DNA of 64,000 bases. It comes from Clostridiales bacterium (GTDB lineage Bacteria > Bacillota > Clostridia > Oscillospirales > Oscillospiraceae). The stretch's first letter is position 1. Every line of letters starts with the position of its first letter. The translations under genes and the position numbers were made by a program. Location of the stretch: assembly GCA_004555655.1 (NCBI GenBank), contig SFHJ01000004.1, forward strand, positions 40,094 to 104,093, read 5' to 3'. Of this stretch, positions 24,134 to 33,169 are shown piece after piece. The notes beneath the pieces were generated by a model, which was not told the origin of the DNA, did no database searches, and saw only the letters and a program-made list of their open reading frames with translations.

Positions 24134-24460
24134 ATGGTATTGCAGGTAATCCTGTGTGCGCTTTCGGCGGCCGGGCTGCTGCTCATTGTCTGGTGTGCGG
24201 TGGGGAATATGCTGCTGCCGGTCGACCGTTCGCTTGTGAGCGTGTATGTGCTGCGTGACGGCGATCAGGCGCTTGAGCAGACAGTGCGCGCGTTTGAATG
24301 GTTGTGTGAATCAAATTTTCTGGCAGGGACGCTTCTGGTGGTCGACTGCACTGGTGACGATGCGCTGCATACGATCGCCGGTCGCGTGTGCGACGGTTCT
24401 TCATGTGTGCAGCTGTGCGGCCCTGAGGAACTGGCAAAACTATTGAAATTGGAGTCATAA
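24134..24460 (+). CDS. 108-aa hypothetical membrane-anchored protein upstream of recD2
   Basis: One N-terminal transmembrane segment (VLQVILCALSAAGLLLIVWC) is followed by a cytosolic region of about 85 residues, with LAGTLLVVDCTGDDALHTIA resembling a short alpha/beta fold. An AGGAGGTGCGGGT RBS precedes the ATG. Its stop abuts the recD2 start with no gap, so the two are translationally linked. I do not recognise a family, and no function is proposed. Confidence 0.75.
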   Translation: MVLQVILCALSAAGLLLIVWCAVGNMLLPVDRSLVSVYVLRDGDQALEQTVRAFEWLCESNFLAGTLLVVDCTGDDALHTIAGRVCDGSSCVQLCGPEELAKLLKLES

Positions 24461-26674
24461 ATGGACAGACAAGACGGGCAGATGCTGCGCGGAACAGTGC
24501 AGAGCATCGTATTTCAAAATCCCGAAAACGGTTATACGGTGCTCCGGCTCTGTGAGGAAAGCGGAGAGCTCATCACCGTCGTGGGTACCATTCCCATGAC
24601 GCTTGTGGGCGAGCGGTTGGTCATCATGGGCCACTGGAGCAGCCATGCCAGCTACGGACGGCAGTTTGAAGCGGAGTTTCTCGAACGGCTCATGCCCGAA
24701 ACACGGAGCGAGATTCTGGCGTATCTGTCGTCGCGTGCTGTCAAGGGCATCGGCGCGAAAACAGCGGAGAAGATCGTTGCACTGTTTGGCGCGTCGAGTC
24801 TCGACGTCATCGAAAGCGAGCCGGAAAAGCTGACACAGATTTCCGGCATTTCGCTGCGAAAGGCGCAGGAGATCAGTGAGAGCTTCCGCCGTCAGGCAGG
24901 TATCCGGCGGCTGATCGAATTTTTGACGCTGCACCATCTGCCGGCTGAGCTTGCCGTGCGGCTCTACCGCGTCTATGGCGAACTCGCTGTTGACGCGCTG
25001 CGCGATGATCCATATCTGCTTGCCGACGCGTATTTCGGCGCGGATTTTTCCGCAGTCGACGCGTTCGCGCTGGAGCTCGATCTGGAGGCTGACGACGAGC
25101 GCCGCGTGGAGGCGGGCATTTTGTTCGAGCTGTCATACAATCTTACCAACGGTCATACATTTATTCCCATGCCGAAGCTCTGCGCGGCTACGGCGGCGCT
25201 CTTGAATCTGGACAGTGAGACCATCGAAGCCGGCCTCGGACGATTGCAGGAGCAGGGAAGGCTGATCTGTGATACGGTCGCGGGGCTTTCAGCCTGCTAT
25301 CTGCCTGAGCTGTACGAGGCGGAGGTCTATGTCACGCAGCGCATTTTGCAGATGGCGGACGAGCGAACAAGCCCGCCCGCAAATCTTGCTGCGATTCTGG
25401 ACAATATTTCCCGCGCGCACATCATCACCTATGCCGAATTGCAGCTGAACGCGATTTGCGCGGCTGCTTCGAACCGGCTTCTGATCGTCACGGGCGGCCC
25501 CGGAACGGGCAAAACGACGGTCATGACGGGCATCCTCGACCTCTTTGACGCAATGAAGCTCAAGACGCAGCTTGCAGCGCCGACCGGGCGCGCTGCCAAG
25601 CGCCTGAGCGAGGTGACGGGGCGGGAGGCCAGCACCATCCACAGGCTCCTTGAGGCGCAGTTTGATCTCGAGACGGGCGCAATGGCCTTTTTCCACGATG
25701 AGGACGAGCCGCTCAAGGCCGAGGCGATGATTGTCGACGAGGCGTCGATGATTGATCTGCAGCTCATGGCGTCGCTGCTTCGTGCGCTCAAGCCCGGCTG
25801 CCGGCTGATTCTTGTCGGCGACCCGGATCAGCTGCCGTCGGTTGGTGCGGGCAATCTCTTTTCTGACCTCATCCGCAGCGGCGTGGCGCAGACCGTCCGG
25901 CTCACGCAGATCTTCCGTCAGGCGCAGGAAAGCCTTATCGTTATGAACGCCCACGCAGTAAACGCCGGGCAGCTGCCGGTGCTGACGGTCAAAAACCGCG
26001 ACTTTTTCTTTATGCGCCGGCAGACGCCCGAGAGCGTGGTGCAGACCATTCAGGAGCTCTGCCGCAGAAGACTGCCGGAGAACATGGGCATTCCGGTGTC
26101 GGAGATTCAGGTGCTCTCGCCCAGCCGCAAGCAGCCCACGGGCACAAAGGCCCTGAATCTTGCGCTGCAGGCCGCGCTCAACCCACCTGCCGAGGGGAAG
26201 CGGGAAAAGCGCTTCGGAGATTTTTCTTTCCGCGAAGGCGATCGGGTAATGCAAATTCGCAACAACTATGATATACTATGGAAAAAGGCCGACGGACTCG
26301 GCTCCGGCACGGGTATTTTCAACGGCGATATCGGTAAAATCCTCTCGGTTGATTTTGCCGAAGAACAGCTTACCATTCAGTTTGATGACAGAATCGCGCA
26401 GTACGGCTTTGACATGCTGCGTGAGCTGGAGCTGGCCTACGCCATGACTGTGCACAAGAGTCAGGGCAGTGAATACCGCGCGGTGATTTTATCTGCGTTT
26501 TCCGGCTCTTCGCTGCTGCTCACGCGAAGCGTTTTATATACGGCCATCACGCGTGCGCGCGAGCTCTTTATCATTGTAGGCAGAGAAGAGGTCATCGCCG
26601 CCATGACGCAAAATGACCGCCAGCAGCGGCGTTACAGTGCGCTGAAGCTGCGGCTTGCGCAGGGAGCGCTCTGA
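24461..26674 (+). CDS. recD2: RecD2-type SF1B DNA helicase
   Basis: A 737-aa helicase acting 5' to 3' in DNA repair and mismatch repair without RecBC. The N-terminal region carries tandem helix-hairpin-helix-like segments (AVKGIGAKTAEKIV, ISGISLRKAQEI). Walker A GGPGTGKTT is near residue 346, Walker B/motif II is VDEASM near 425, and the C-terminal VHKSQGSEY motif is near 664. The length matches RecD2, not RecD. It is the second gene of a recD2-comFC-mreB cluster. Confidence 0.95.
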   Translation: MDRQDGQMLRGTVQSIVFQNPENGYTVLRLCEESGELITVVGTIPMTLVGERLVIMGHWSSHASYGRQFEAEFLERLMPETRSEILAYLSSRAVKGIGAKTAEKIVALFGASSLDVIESEPEKLTQISGISLRKAQEISESFRRQAGIRRLIEFLTLHHLPAELAVRLYRVYGELAVDALRDDPYLLADAYFGADFSAVDAFALELDLEADDERRVEAGILFELSYNLTNGHTFIPMPKLCAATAALLNLDSETIEAGLGRLQEQGRLICDTVAGLSACYLPELYEAEVYVTQRILQMADERTSPPANLAAILDNISRAHIITYAELQLNAICAAASNRLLIVTGGPGTGKTTVMTGILDLFDAMKLKTQLAAPTGRAAKRLSEVTGREASTIHRLLEAQFDLETGAMAFFHDEDEPLKAEAMIVDEASMIDLQLMASLLRALKPGCRLILVGDPDQLPSVGAGNLFSDLIRSGVAQTVRLTQIFRQAQESLIVMNAHAVNAGQLPVLTVKNRDFFFMRRQTPESVVQTIQELCRRRLPENMGIPVSEIQVLSPSRKQPTGTKALNLALQAALNPPAEGKREKRFGDFSFREGDRVMQIRNNYDILWKKADGLGSGTGIFNGDIGKILSVDFAEEQLTIQFDDRIAQYGFDMLRELELAYAMTVHKSQGSEYRAVILSAFSGSSLLLTRSVLYTAITRARELFIIVGREEVIAAMTQNDRQQRRYSALKLRLAQGAL

Positions 26675-26675
26675 G

Positions 26676-27338
26676 ATGGAGAACGGGGTACTTGACTGGC
26701 TGCTCGATCTCATCTACCCGCCGCGCTGCATGATCTGCCACAGGCTGCTTGACTACGGTGAGAGGGAGATCTGTTCCGCTTGCGACGATACGCTGCCGGA
26801 ATACGACGGCGCAGACCCAAAGGTGCGTTTCTGCGAGCGCTGCGTTGTGACGTTCTACTATGATGCCACATTTCGGGATTCGTTTCTGCGCTTCAAGTTT
26901 TCCGGCCTCCGGCAGTATGCCGGGCGCTACGGAAAATGGATGGCCGTGACCATCCGCGATAAGCTCGCCGGGCAGTTTGACCTTATTACCTACGCGCCGG
27001 TCAGCCGCAAACGCAGAAAAGAGCGCGGGTATGACCAGTCGGAGCTTTTATGCCGCGCTGTCGCGCAGGAGCTTGGCATGCAGGCCCTCACGACGCTTGA
27101 AAAACGGACGGACACGTCTGCGCAGTCGACGCTTCACGAGTATTCTGCCAGAGTGGCGAACGTCTCCGGCGTCTATGCGCCGGTTGAGCCGGGAACGTTT
27201 GCAGGAAAGCGCGTGCTGCTTATCGATGATATCGTCACCACCGGTGCGACACTTTCAGAGTGCTGCCGCGTACTTCTCACTGCAGGCGCGAAGAGCGTTG
27301 TGTGCGCTGCGCTGGCCACCCGGTGTGGCTTAGAATAG
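26676..27338 (+). CDS. comFC: ComF-family phosphoribosyltransferase-like protein
   Basis: A 220-aa protein: an N-terminal double CxxC zinc finger (CMIC...CSAC, then CERC) followed by a type I PRTase fold with the PRPP loop VLLIDDIVTTGAT. ComFC/GntX proteins act in DNA uptake or recombination. The start at 26676 is chosen over an upstream in-frame codon inside recD2. It begins 1 bp after the recD2 stop, so coupling is likely. Confidence 0.92.
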   Translation: MENGVLDWLLDLIYPPRCMICHRLLDYGEREICSACDDTLPEYDGADPKVRFCERCVVTFYYDATFRDSFLRFKFSGLRQYAGRYGKWMAVTIRDKLAGQFDLITYAPVSRKRRKERGYDQSELLCRAVAQELGMQALTTLEKRTDTSAQSTLHEYSARVANVSGVYAPVEPGTFAGKRVLLIDDIVTTGATLSECCRVLLTAGAKSVVCAALATRCGLE

Positions 27339-27357
27339 TTGGAAAGGGAAAATCAGC

Positions 27358-28389
27358 ATGAAACTCACGAGAGATATCGGCATTGACCTCGGCACGGCCA
27401 ACATCCTTGTTTACGAAGAGGGCAGGGGCGTGGTTCTGCGCGAGCCGTCGGTCGTTGCCGTGGATAAAAATACCGGCAAGGTGCTGCAGGTCGGTTCGGC
27501 TGCGCGCAGTATGCTGGGCCGCACGCCGGGCAACATCGTCGCCGTCCGTCCGCTGCGCGACGGCGTGATCTCGGACTATGAGATGACCGAGAAAATGCTG
27601 GAAGAATTCTTGAAAAAGATCACGCGCTTTGCCCTCATCAAGCCGCGTGTCATCGTCTCCGTGCCCAGCGGCGTGACCGAAGTTGAAGAGCGCGCCGTCA
27701 TTCAGGCCACAATGGAAGCAGGCGCCCGCCGCGTGTACCTCATTGAAGAGCCGTTTGCCGCAGCGCTTGGCGCAAAGCTGGATATCTCGGGCCCGTCCGG
27801 CCATATGATCGTGGACATCGGCGGCGGCACGACGGATATCGCCGTGCTGAGCCTGAACGGAATCGCCACCTCGTCTTCCATCAAAATTGCAGGCGACACG
27901 TTTGACGAGGCGGTTGTCAGCTTCATGCGCAGGCGCTATGCCATGCTGGTGGGCCTCAACACAGCCGAGGAAGTGAAGATCACAATTGGCTGTGTATACC
28001 CGCGTCCGGAGGAATTCGTGATGAATGTCAAAGGCCGCGACCTCAAAACCGGCCTGCCCAAGGAGCAGAGCGTCACATCCACCGAGCTCATGGAGGCGTT
28101 CAAGCGCCCGGCGCGGCAGATCGTGGACGAGGTCTTGTCGGTGCTTGAGCACTCGTCGCCCGAGCTTGTGGCCGATATTGCAAAAAATGGAATCGTCCTC
28201 ACCGGCGGCGCGTGCCAGCTCTATGGGTTTGACCAGCTCATCACTGAGCGCACCGAGATTGCCTGTACCATTGCTGATGACGCGGATTCCTGCGTGGCCT
28301 ACGGCTGCGGCAAAAGCCTGCAGTGGATCAACTCCATGCAGGAGGGCACGATCAATCTTGCCCGCCGCAAGCTGATGAAAGAGCAGTAA
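27358..28389 (+). CDS. mreB: MreB/Mbl-type actin-like cell-shape protein
   Basis: A 343-aa actin-fold ATPase guiding lateral wall synthesis. GIDLGTANILVY is phosphate motif 1, VDIGGGTTDIAVL is phosphate motif 2 and GIVLTGGACQLYG is the adenosine motif. A GGAAAGGGAAAATCAGC RBS precedes it. mreC and mreD do not follow, so it may be an Mbl or MreBH paralogue. It lies 19 bp after comFC and ends with a terminator-like hairpin. Confidence 0.93.
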   Translation: MKLTRDIGIDLGTANILVYEEGRGVVLREPSVVAVDKNTGKVLQVGSAARSMLGRTPGNIVAVRPLRDGVISDYEMTEKMLEEFLKKITRFALIKPRVIVSVPSGVTEVEERAVIQATMEAGARRVYLIEEPFAAALGAKLDISGPSGHMIVDIGGGTTDIAVLSLNGIATSSSIKIAGDTFDEAVVSFMRRRYAMLVGLNTAEEVKITIGCVYPRPEEFVMNVKGRDLKTGLPKEQSVTSTELMEAFKRPARQIVDEVLSVLEHSSPELVADIAKNGIVLTGGACQLYGFDQLITERTEIACTIADDADSCVAYGCGKSLQWINSMQEGTINLARRKLMKEQ

Positions 28390-28422
28390 CGGCGCGTATT
28401 TCTGCGAAAAACCGTCATAAAC

Positions 28423-28459
28423 TAAGGACGCAGTCAGTTGACTGCGTCCTTACGATTTT
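28423..28459 (+). terminator. Terminator/attenuator between mreB and the permease
   Basis: A 14-bp perfect stem (TAAGGACGCAGTCA / TGACTGCGTCCTTA) with a 2-nt spacer and a TTTTTT tract. Its T-tract ends only about 3 nt before the next gene's Shine-Dalgarno, leaving no room for a promoter after it. Confidence 0.9.
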
Positions 28460-28472
28460 TTGGAGGTATGGA

Positions 28473-29867
28473 ATGCAGAAGCCGCAGCTGGAACAAAAAT
28501 ACGGCCTGTTTACGGCCGTCTGCATGGTCGCAGGCGTCGTCATCGGCGCGGGCGTGTTCTATAAGGCGCAGACCATCCTGCAGAAAACGGGAGGCAACCT
28601 CAAGCTCGGCATCGCCGCTTGGGTGACGGGCGGTGCGATCATGCTTTCGTGCATTCTTGCGTTTGCCGTAATGGCGCAGAAATATGCGGCGGCTGGCGGG
28701 GTGGTGGACTTTGCCGGGGCGGCGGTTGGCAGGCGGTACGCCTATTCTGTGGGCTGGTTTCTGGCCACGGTCTATTATCCGTGCCTGACGTCGGTGCTGG
28801 CATGGCTTTCAGCGCGGTATACGCTGGAATTTGTTGCGGCCTGCTGTCCGGCGCTCGCAGCGCGTATCCCGGCGGAAAAAGGCGCTGGCGCGGCGCTGAT
28901 GGCCTTATATCTGTGTGCGGCTTTCGCCGTGAACGCGCTCGCGCCAAGGCTGGCGGGAAAGCTGGTCACCTCCGTGACCGTCATCAAGCTCATTCCGCTT
29001 GCGCTTATGGCCGTCGTGGGCATCGCCGTTGGTTTGTTTGGCTCCGAGCGTCAGCTCGCGCAGAACTTTTCTGCCGCAATACCCGCTGCGCCTGCGCAGA
29101 CGAAGGGCTCGTTTCTGGGCGCAGTCTGTTCGGCGGCGTTTGCCTATGAGGGCTGGATCGTCGCCACATCCATCAGCGCCGAGCTCAAAGACCCCGGACG
29201 CAATCTGCCCAGAGCGCTTGTGACCGGCGCACTTTTGGTCATCGCGGTATATATCGCGTACAGCCTCGGCGTGGCGGGCGGCGCTGACGTGCAGACGCTG
29301 ATGGAACGCGGAACAATGCAGGCTTATGTCAACCTGTTCGGCGGCGCAGTGGGCAATCTTCTGACGCTGCTCATCGCAGTCTCGTGTCTTGGCACGCTGA
29401 ACGGACTGATGCTGGGCTGTGCGCGTGGGATGTATGCACTGGCTGCGCGCGGTGAAGGCCCGGCACCGGCGTTCTTTGCAGGGATCGACGCAAAAAGCAA
29501 TATGCCGGTCAACTCCGCCGTCTTCGGCCTGCTGATAAGCGCCTGCTGGGCGGTGTATTTCTATCTTGCAAATGTCATGCAGCTCTGGACGGGGCCGTTT
29601 GCGTTCGACTCATCCGAACTTCCGGTCATCACGCTCTACCTGTTCTACATCCCTGTTTTCCTTTGCTGGATGAAGAAGGGCAGGGGAGAACCGTTTGCGC
29701 GCCGGTACTTGCTGCCCGCGCTGGCGCTTGCGAGCGCTGTGTTTATGGTCTTTGCCTGTATCGTCAGCCACGGCATGGCAAATGTGTGGTATCTTATCGT
29801 GTTCGCCGTCATCATGCTCATCGGCGCGCCGTTCGCTGGAAAAACGAAACCGGCGGGAAATCCATAG
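28473..29867 (+). CDS. APC-family amino acid permease
   Basis: A 464-aa protein with about 12 transmembrane segments. The first helix VCMVAGVVIGAGVFYKAQ is the APC-superfamily TM1 substrate loop (GxGxF type), and AFAYEGWIVATSISAELKDPGRNLPRAL is the TM6 signature. Substrate is unknown. The ATG at 28473 follows TTGGAGGTATGGA; upstream codons run through the terminator hairpin and are rejected. Expression seems to depend on read-through of that hairpin or on a promoter upstream of it. Confidence 0.9.
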   Translation: MQKPQLEQKYGLFTAVCMVAGVVIGAGVFYKAQTILQKTGGNLKLGIAAWVTGGAIMLSCILAFAVMAQKYAAAGGVVDFAGAAVGRRYAYSVGWFLATVYYPCLTSVLAWLSARYTLEFVAACCPALAARIPAEKGAGAALMALYLCAAFAVNALAPRLAGKLVTSVTVIKLIPLALMAVVGIAVGLFGSERQLAQNFSAAIPAAPAQTKGSFLGAVCSAAFAYEGWIVATSISAELKDPGRNLPRALVTGALLVIAVYIAYSLGVAGGADVQTLMERGTMQAYVNLFGGAVGNLLTLLIAVSCLGTLNGLMLGCARGMYALAARGEGPAPAFFAGIDAKSNMPVNSAVFGLLISACWAVYFYLANVMQLWTGPFAFDSSELPVITLYLFYIPVFLCWMKKGRGEPFARRYLLPALALASAVFMVFACIVSHGMANVWYLIVFAVIMLIGAPFAGKTKPAGNP

Positions 29868-29883
29868 GATCTCCCGCCGGTTT
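29847..29883 (+). terminator. Terminator overlapping the permease 3' end
   Basis: AAACCGGCGGGA / TCCCGCCGGTTT form a 12-bp perfect stem whose 5' arm is inside the last permease codons. It is nearly symmetrical and can serve the convergent minus-strand gene as well. Confidence 0.8.
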
Positions 29884-29891
29884 ACAGCACA

Positions 29892-30431
29892 TTATGTATT
29901 GCCTGTGACAAAGGAGGCGACGCGCTCACGCACCGACTGTTCCTCCATCAAATCGCCGCGCAGGCTGATGCGGCCGAAGTCTTTCGCGCGCAGAAAGAGC
30001 ATATCCACCGTACTGTCCGACTGCTGAGAGAGCGCCGCGCGGAAGGATGCTTGCTCCGTATTGCTGACGACGATTGCCCTTTTCTTTACGCGCGCATACT
30101 GTGCAACCAGCTTTGGCTGGCGCTGAAAGTAGCACTGGCTGCGCTCGTTGAAAATGAAAAAGTTTGCGCACGGATAGTCGCAGTAGTTGGGCAGGATGAA
30201 GTACGCCATGGCGCTGTTTGCGATGGCGTCGTAAAGTGCGTACAGCCCGTCTGAAAGATATGGGCATGATGCATCCGGGGAGAAACATTCATAGCCGCAT
30301 CTGCCGCAGGGATGGACGCTAAACTGCGAGAAGAGAAACAGCTCCCCGCCGGTCAGGCGCTGCACATATCGGGCGATGCCTGCGCAGCTACCCGCTGCGC
30401 GTCCGCTGAATGAAACAATTGCAGTTGACAT
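29892..30431 (-). CDS. Flavodoxin-fold / iron-sulfur flavoprotein-like hypothetical
   Basis: A 179-aa protein. The N-terminus TAIVSFSGRAAGSCAGIARYV resembles an FMN-phosphate loop, and CGRCGYECFSPDASC (C-x2-C-x3-C-x6-C) resembles the compact cluster site of iron-sulfur flavoproteins. A further Cys pair (YCDYPC) follows. The call is by motif only and the cofactor content is inferred. It begins 4 bp after the asparaginase stop, so the two form an operon. Confidence 0.6.
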   Translation of the reverse strand: MSTAIVSFSGRAAGSCAGIARYVQRLTGGELFLFSQFSVHPCGRCGYECFSPDASCPYLSDGLYALYDAIANSAMAYFILPNYCDYPCANFFIFNERSQCYFQRQPKLVAQYARVKKRAIVVSNTEQASFRAALSQQSDSTVDMLFLRAKDFGRISLRGDLMEEQSVRERVASFVTGNT

Positions 30432-30435
30432 AACC

Positions 30436-31446
30436 TTATTCTCCGCGGTTCCGGTAATTCAGAATGTCGTTGGCAATGGGCGTGTAGAACAGCCGGTGGA
30501 TCTGCTGCGGTTCGTTGGTCTGGCCGAGAATCCACATGAGCTTGCCTACGATGGCCTCGGTCGTCATGTCAAAGGCCTCCAGGATCTGTGGGCAGCTTCT
30601 GATCTTGTAGCCGACCTGATACACGCCCACATTGCTGCCCTCGTTCTGCACCTGTGTGGTGAGCACGATCGTCTTGCCCGCGTGCATCGCGCGCTCGAGT
30701 ACGCCGAGAAAATCGCTGCCGTCATAGCTGGGGATGCCGCCGACGCCAAACGACTCAAGAATCAGCGCGTCATTTCGCTCGAGCATGAGCGAGGCCAGTT
30801 CTGCTTGTGCGCCGGGGATGAGCTTTAAAAGCGCCACCTTTTCGTCGAGCCTGTCGTAAAACACGGGCGAGGGCAGGTAGCTGTTTTCGATATACTGCAA
30901 TAGACTGCCGTCCTGCAGCACGGCAAGGAACGGATAGTTGATGCTGGAGAACGCCTCGTAGCTCTTGGAGCGCGTTTTACACGCGCGCGTACCCTGTATG
31001 ACTTTTCCGTTAAAGACGATCATCACACCGTGCAGTGTGTCAGACGCGGCGCAGATGAACGCGTCGGTGAGATTGACCTTGGAGTCGGTCGAGTCGAAGC
31101 TGATGGGCTTCTGTGCGCCGGTGAGGATAATGGGCTTTTTTGCGCCCTGCACCAGATACGACAGCGCCGCCGCCGTATAGGCCATGGTGTCGGTGCCGTG
31201 GCTGATGACAAAGCCGTCGTAGCTGTCGTAGCTCTCGCGCAGCTGGTTTGCAAGCCCAAGCCAGTGGTGCGGGCAGAGATTGGTACTGTCGAGGCTGAAC
31301 AGCTGCAGGCAGTCGACCTCGCAGAATGAAGACACGTCCGGCACATAGCGCAGAAGCTGTTCGGAAGTGAGCGCCGGCGCAAGGCCCTCTTCTCCTTTGC
31401 TGGAGGCAATGGTGCCGCCGGTGCCGATCATCAGAATTCGTTTCAT
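30436..31446 (-). CDS. ansA: Type I (cytoplasmic) L-asparaginase
   Basis: A 336-aa protein hydrolysing asparagine to aspartate and ammonia. The first catalytic motif is GTGGTIASS with the nucleophilic Thr. SHGTDTMAYTAAALSYL contains the second Thr-Asp pair and TGAQKPISF the catalytic Lys. No signal peptide is present. The start at 31446 follows GCGGAGGTTATCC and is preferred over the upstream in-frame codon, which lacks an RBS. Confidence 0.93.
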   Translation of the reverse strand: MKRILMIGTGGTIASSKGEEGLAPALTSEQLLRYVPDVSSFCEVDCLQLFSLDSTNLCPHHWLGLANQLRESYDSYDGFVISHGTDTMAYTAAALSYLVQGAKKPIILTGAQKPISFDSTDSKVNLTDAFICAASDTLHGVMIVFNGKVIQGTRACKTRSKSYEAFSSINYPFLAVLQDGSLLQYIENSYLPSPVFYDRLDEKVALLKLIPGAQAELASLMLERNDALILESFGVGGIPSYDGSDFLGVLERAMHAGKTIVLTTQVQNEGSNVGVYQVGYKIRSCPQILEAFDMTTEAIVGKLMWILGQTNEPQQIHRLFYTPIANDILNYRNRGE

Positions 31447-31484
31447 GGATAACCTCCGCATTGGGACAGGTTTTGGATGGGTAT

Positions 31485-31513
31485 AGTATAACACATCTGC
31501 CGGTAAAGCAAAA
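31485..31513 (-). promoter_or_regulatory. Extended -10 promoter of ansA
   Basis: On the minus strand TG-T-TATACT gives an extended -10 (31485-31490). The -35 at 17 nt (TTTTGC) is weak, which is usual with an extended -10. Confidence 0.6.
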
Positions 31514-31634
31514 CATGAAGTTTTCCACAGGCTTTATGGCTGCATGCGCAGCAGACAGCTGTGAAAACCGGCAAAGGCGCCGCGCATGAAGTTTTGCGCA
31601 CGCATGTGTCCGTTTTGCTATGCGTTTGCACAGG

Positions 31635-31666
31635 AAAAATGGCTGCCCGAGGGCAGCCATTTTTTA
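31635..31666 (-). terminator. Terminator of gdhA
   Basis: AAAAATGGCTGCCC / GGGCAGCCATTTTT, a perfect long stem with A/T flanks on both sides, 31 bp beyond the gdhA stop on the minus strand. Confidence 0.92.
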
Positions 31667-31696
31667 CAATGAATCGATCAGAAGGTTCCTTGCTGC

Positions 31697-33049
31697 TTAG
31701 AAGATGCCCTGCTCCATCATGGCGGTGGCGACCTTCTTGAAACCGGCGATGTTCGCACCGGCAACCAGGTTGTAGCCAAGGCCGTATTCCTCAGCCGCCT
31801 CGGCTGAGACCTTGTGGATGTTGACCATCATCTTATGCAGCTGCGCGTCGACCTCTTCAGCCGTCCAGACCAGACGCTCGGAGTTCTGGCTCATTTCCAG
31901 CGCAGACACACCGACGCCGCCGGCGTTGACAGCCTTGGACGGAGCGACGATCATGTTCTTCTGGCTCATGAGATAGTTCAGCGCGTCGTTGGTGGTGGGC
32001 ATGTTGGCGACCTCGATGTAGTACTTCACGCCGTTGGCAACGATCTTCTCAGCGGAGTCCATCTTGACGTCGTTCTGCATTGCGGACGGCATGATGACGT
32101 CGGCCTTGACACCCCAGGGCTTTTCGCCCGGATGGAACTCGCAGCCAAACTTATCGGCATAGTCCTGCACGCGGTTGCGGCCGGAAGCGCGCATTTCGAG
32201 CATGTAATTGACTTTCTCTTCAGACGAGGATACACCGTCGGGATCGTAGATATAGCCGTCGGGGCCGGACAGGGTGACGACCTTCGCGCCCAGATGGTTG
32301 GCCTTCTTGCAGATGCCCCACGCCACGTTGCCGAAGCCGGAGATGGCGATGGTCTTGCCCTCGATGGTCTCGCCCTCATGCTTCAGGACTTCCTGCAGAT
32401 AGTACATTGCGCCGTAGCCGGTGGCCTCGGGACGGGTCAGGCTGCCGCCGTATGTAAAGCCCTTGCCGGTGAGAACGCCGTTCTCCCACACGCCCTTGAG
32501 GCGGCGATACTGGCCGAAGAGGTAGCCGATCTCGCGACCGCCCACACCCATGTCGCCCGCGGGAACGTCGATATCCGGCCCGATGTAGCGGTAGAGCGCG
32601 GTCATGAAGCTCTGGCAGAAACGCATGATCTCAGCGTCGGACTTGCCGGCGGGATCGAAGTCGGAACCGCCCTTGCCGCCGCCGATGGGAAGACCGGTCA
32701 GCGCGTTCTTGAAGGTCTGCTCAAAGCCGAGGAACTTGATGATGCCCTCGTAGACGTTGGGCTGGAAGCGCAGACCGCCCTTGTACGGGCCGATGGCGCC
32801 GTTGAACTGGCAGCGCCAGCCACGGTTGGTATGATATTCGCCCTTGTCATCCATCCAGCATACGCGGAACGTAAACATTCTTTCGGGCTCGACCATGCGG
32901 TTGAGCAGGTCGGCCTTGACATATTCGGGATGCGCGTCGATGACGGGAGAAAGCGAAGAGAGAACCTCTTCCACGGTCTGAACAAATTCAGGCTCGTTGC
33001 CGTGCTTTTTCTTCACATTCTCGATGACACTTGCAACATAAGCATTCAT
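31697..33049 (-). CDS. gdhA: Hexameric glutamate dehydrogenase (class I)
   Basis: A 450-aa enzyme interconverting glutamate with 2-oxoglutarate and ammonia. QFNGAIGPYKGGLRF contains the substrate Lys, PIGGGKGGSDFDP the catalytic Lys, and AISGFGNVAWGICKKA the dinucleotide-binding loop. The ~450-aa class is usually NADP-linked in biosynthetic forms, but clostridial forms can use NAD, so the cofactor is left open. A TTGAGGAGGATTTACC RBS precedes the ATG. Single gene with its own terminator. Confidence 0.96.
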   Translation of the reverse strand: MNAYVASVIENVKKKHGNEPEFVQTVEEVLSSLSPVIDAHPEYVKADLLNRMVEPERMFTFRVCWMDDKGEYHTNRGWRCQFNGAIGPYKGGLRFQPNVYEGIIKFLGFEQTFKNALTGLPIGGGKGGSDFDPAGKSDAEIMRFCQSFMTALYRYIGPDIDVPAGDMGVGGREIGYLFGQYRRLKGVWENGVLTGKGFTYGGSLTRPEATGYGAMYYLQEVLKHEGETIEGKTIAISGFGNVAWGICKKANHLGAKVVTLSGPDGYIYDPDGVSSSEEKVNYMLEMRASGRNRVQDYADKFGCEFHPGEKPWGVKADVIMPSAMQNDVKMDSAEKIVANGVKYYIEVANMPTTNDALNYLMSQKNMIVAPSKAVNAGGVGVSALEMSQNSERLVWTAEEVDAQLHKMMVNIHKVSAEAAEEYGLGYNLVAGANIAGFKKVATAMMEQGIF

Positions 33050-33169
33050 TTTGGTAAATCCTCCTCAAAAATTATACCAAGTTACTTTTGGCCGCACCCG
33101 GCCCCTTATACCTATCATAACGCAAATATGCACAAAATTCAATGCCTTAAGAACGCTAAATTCATAAAA

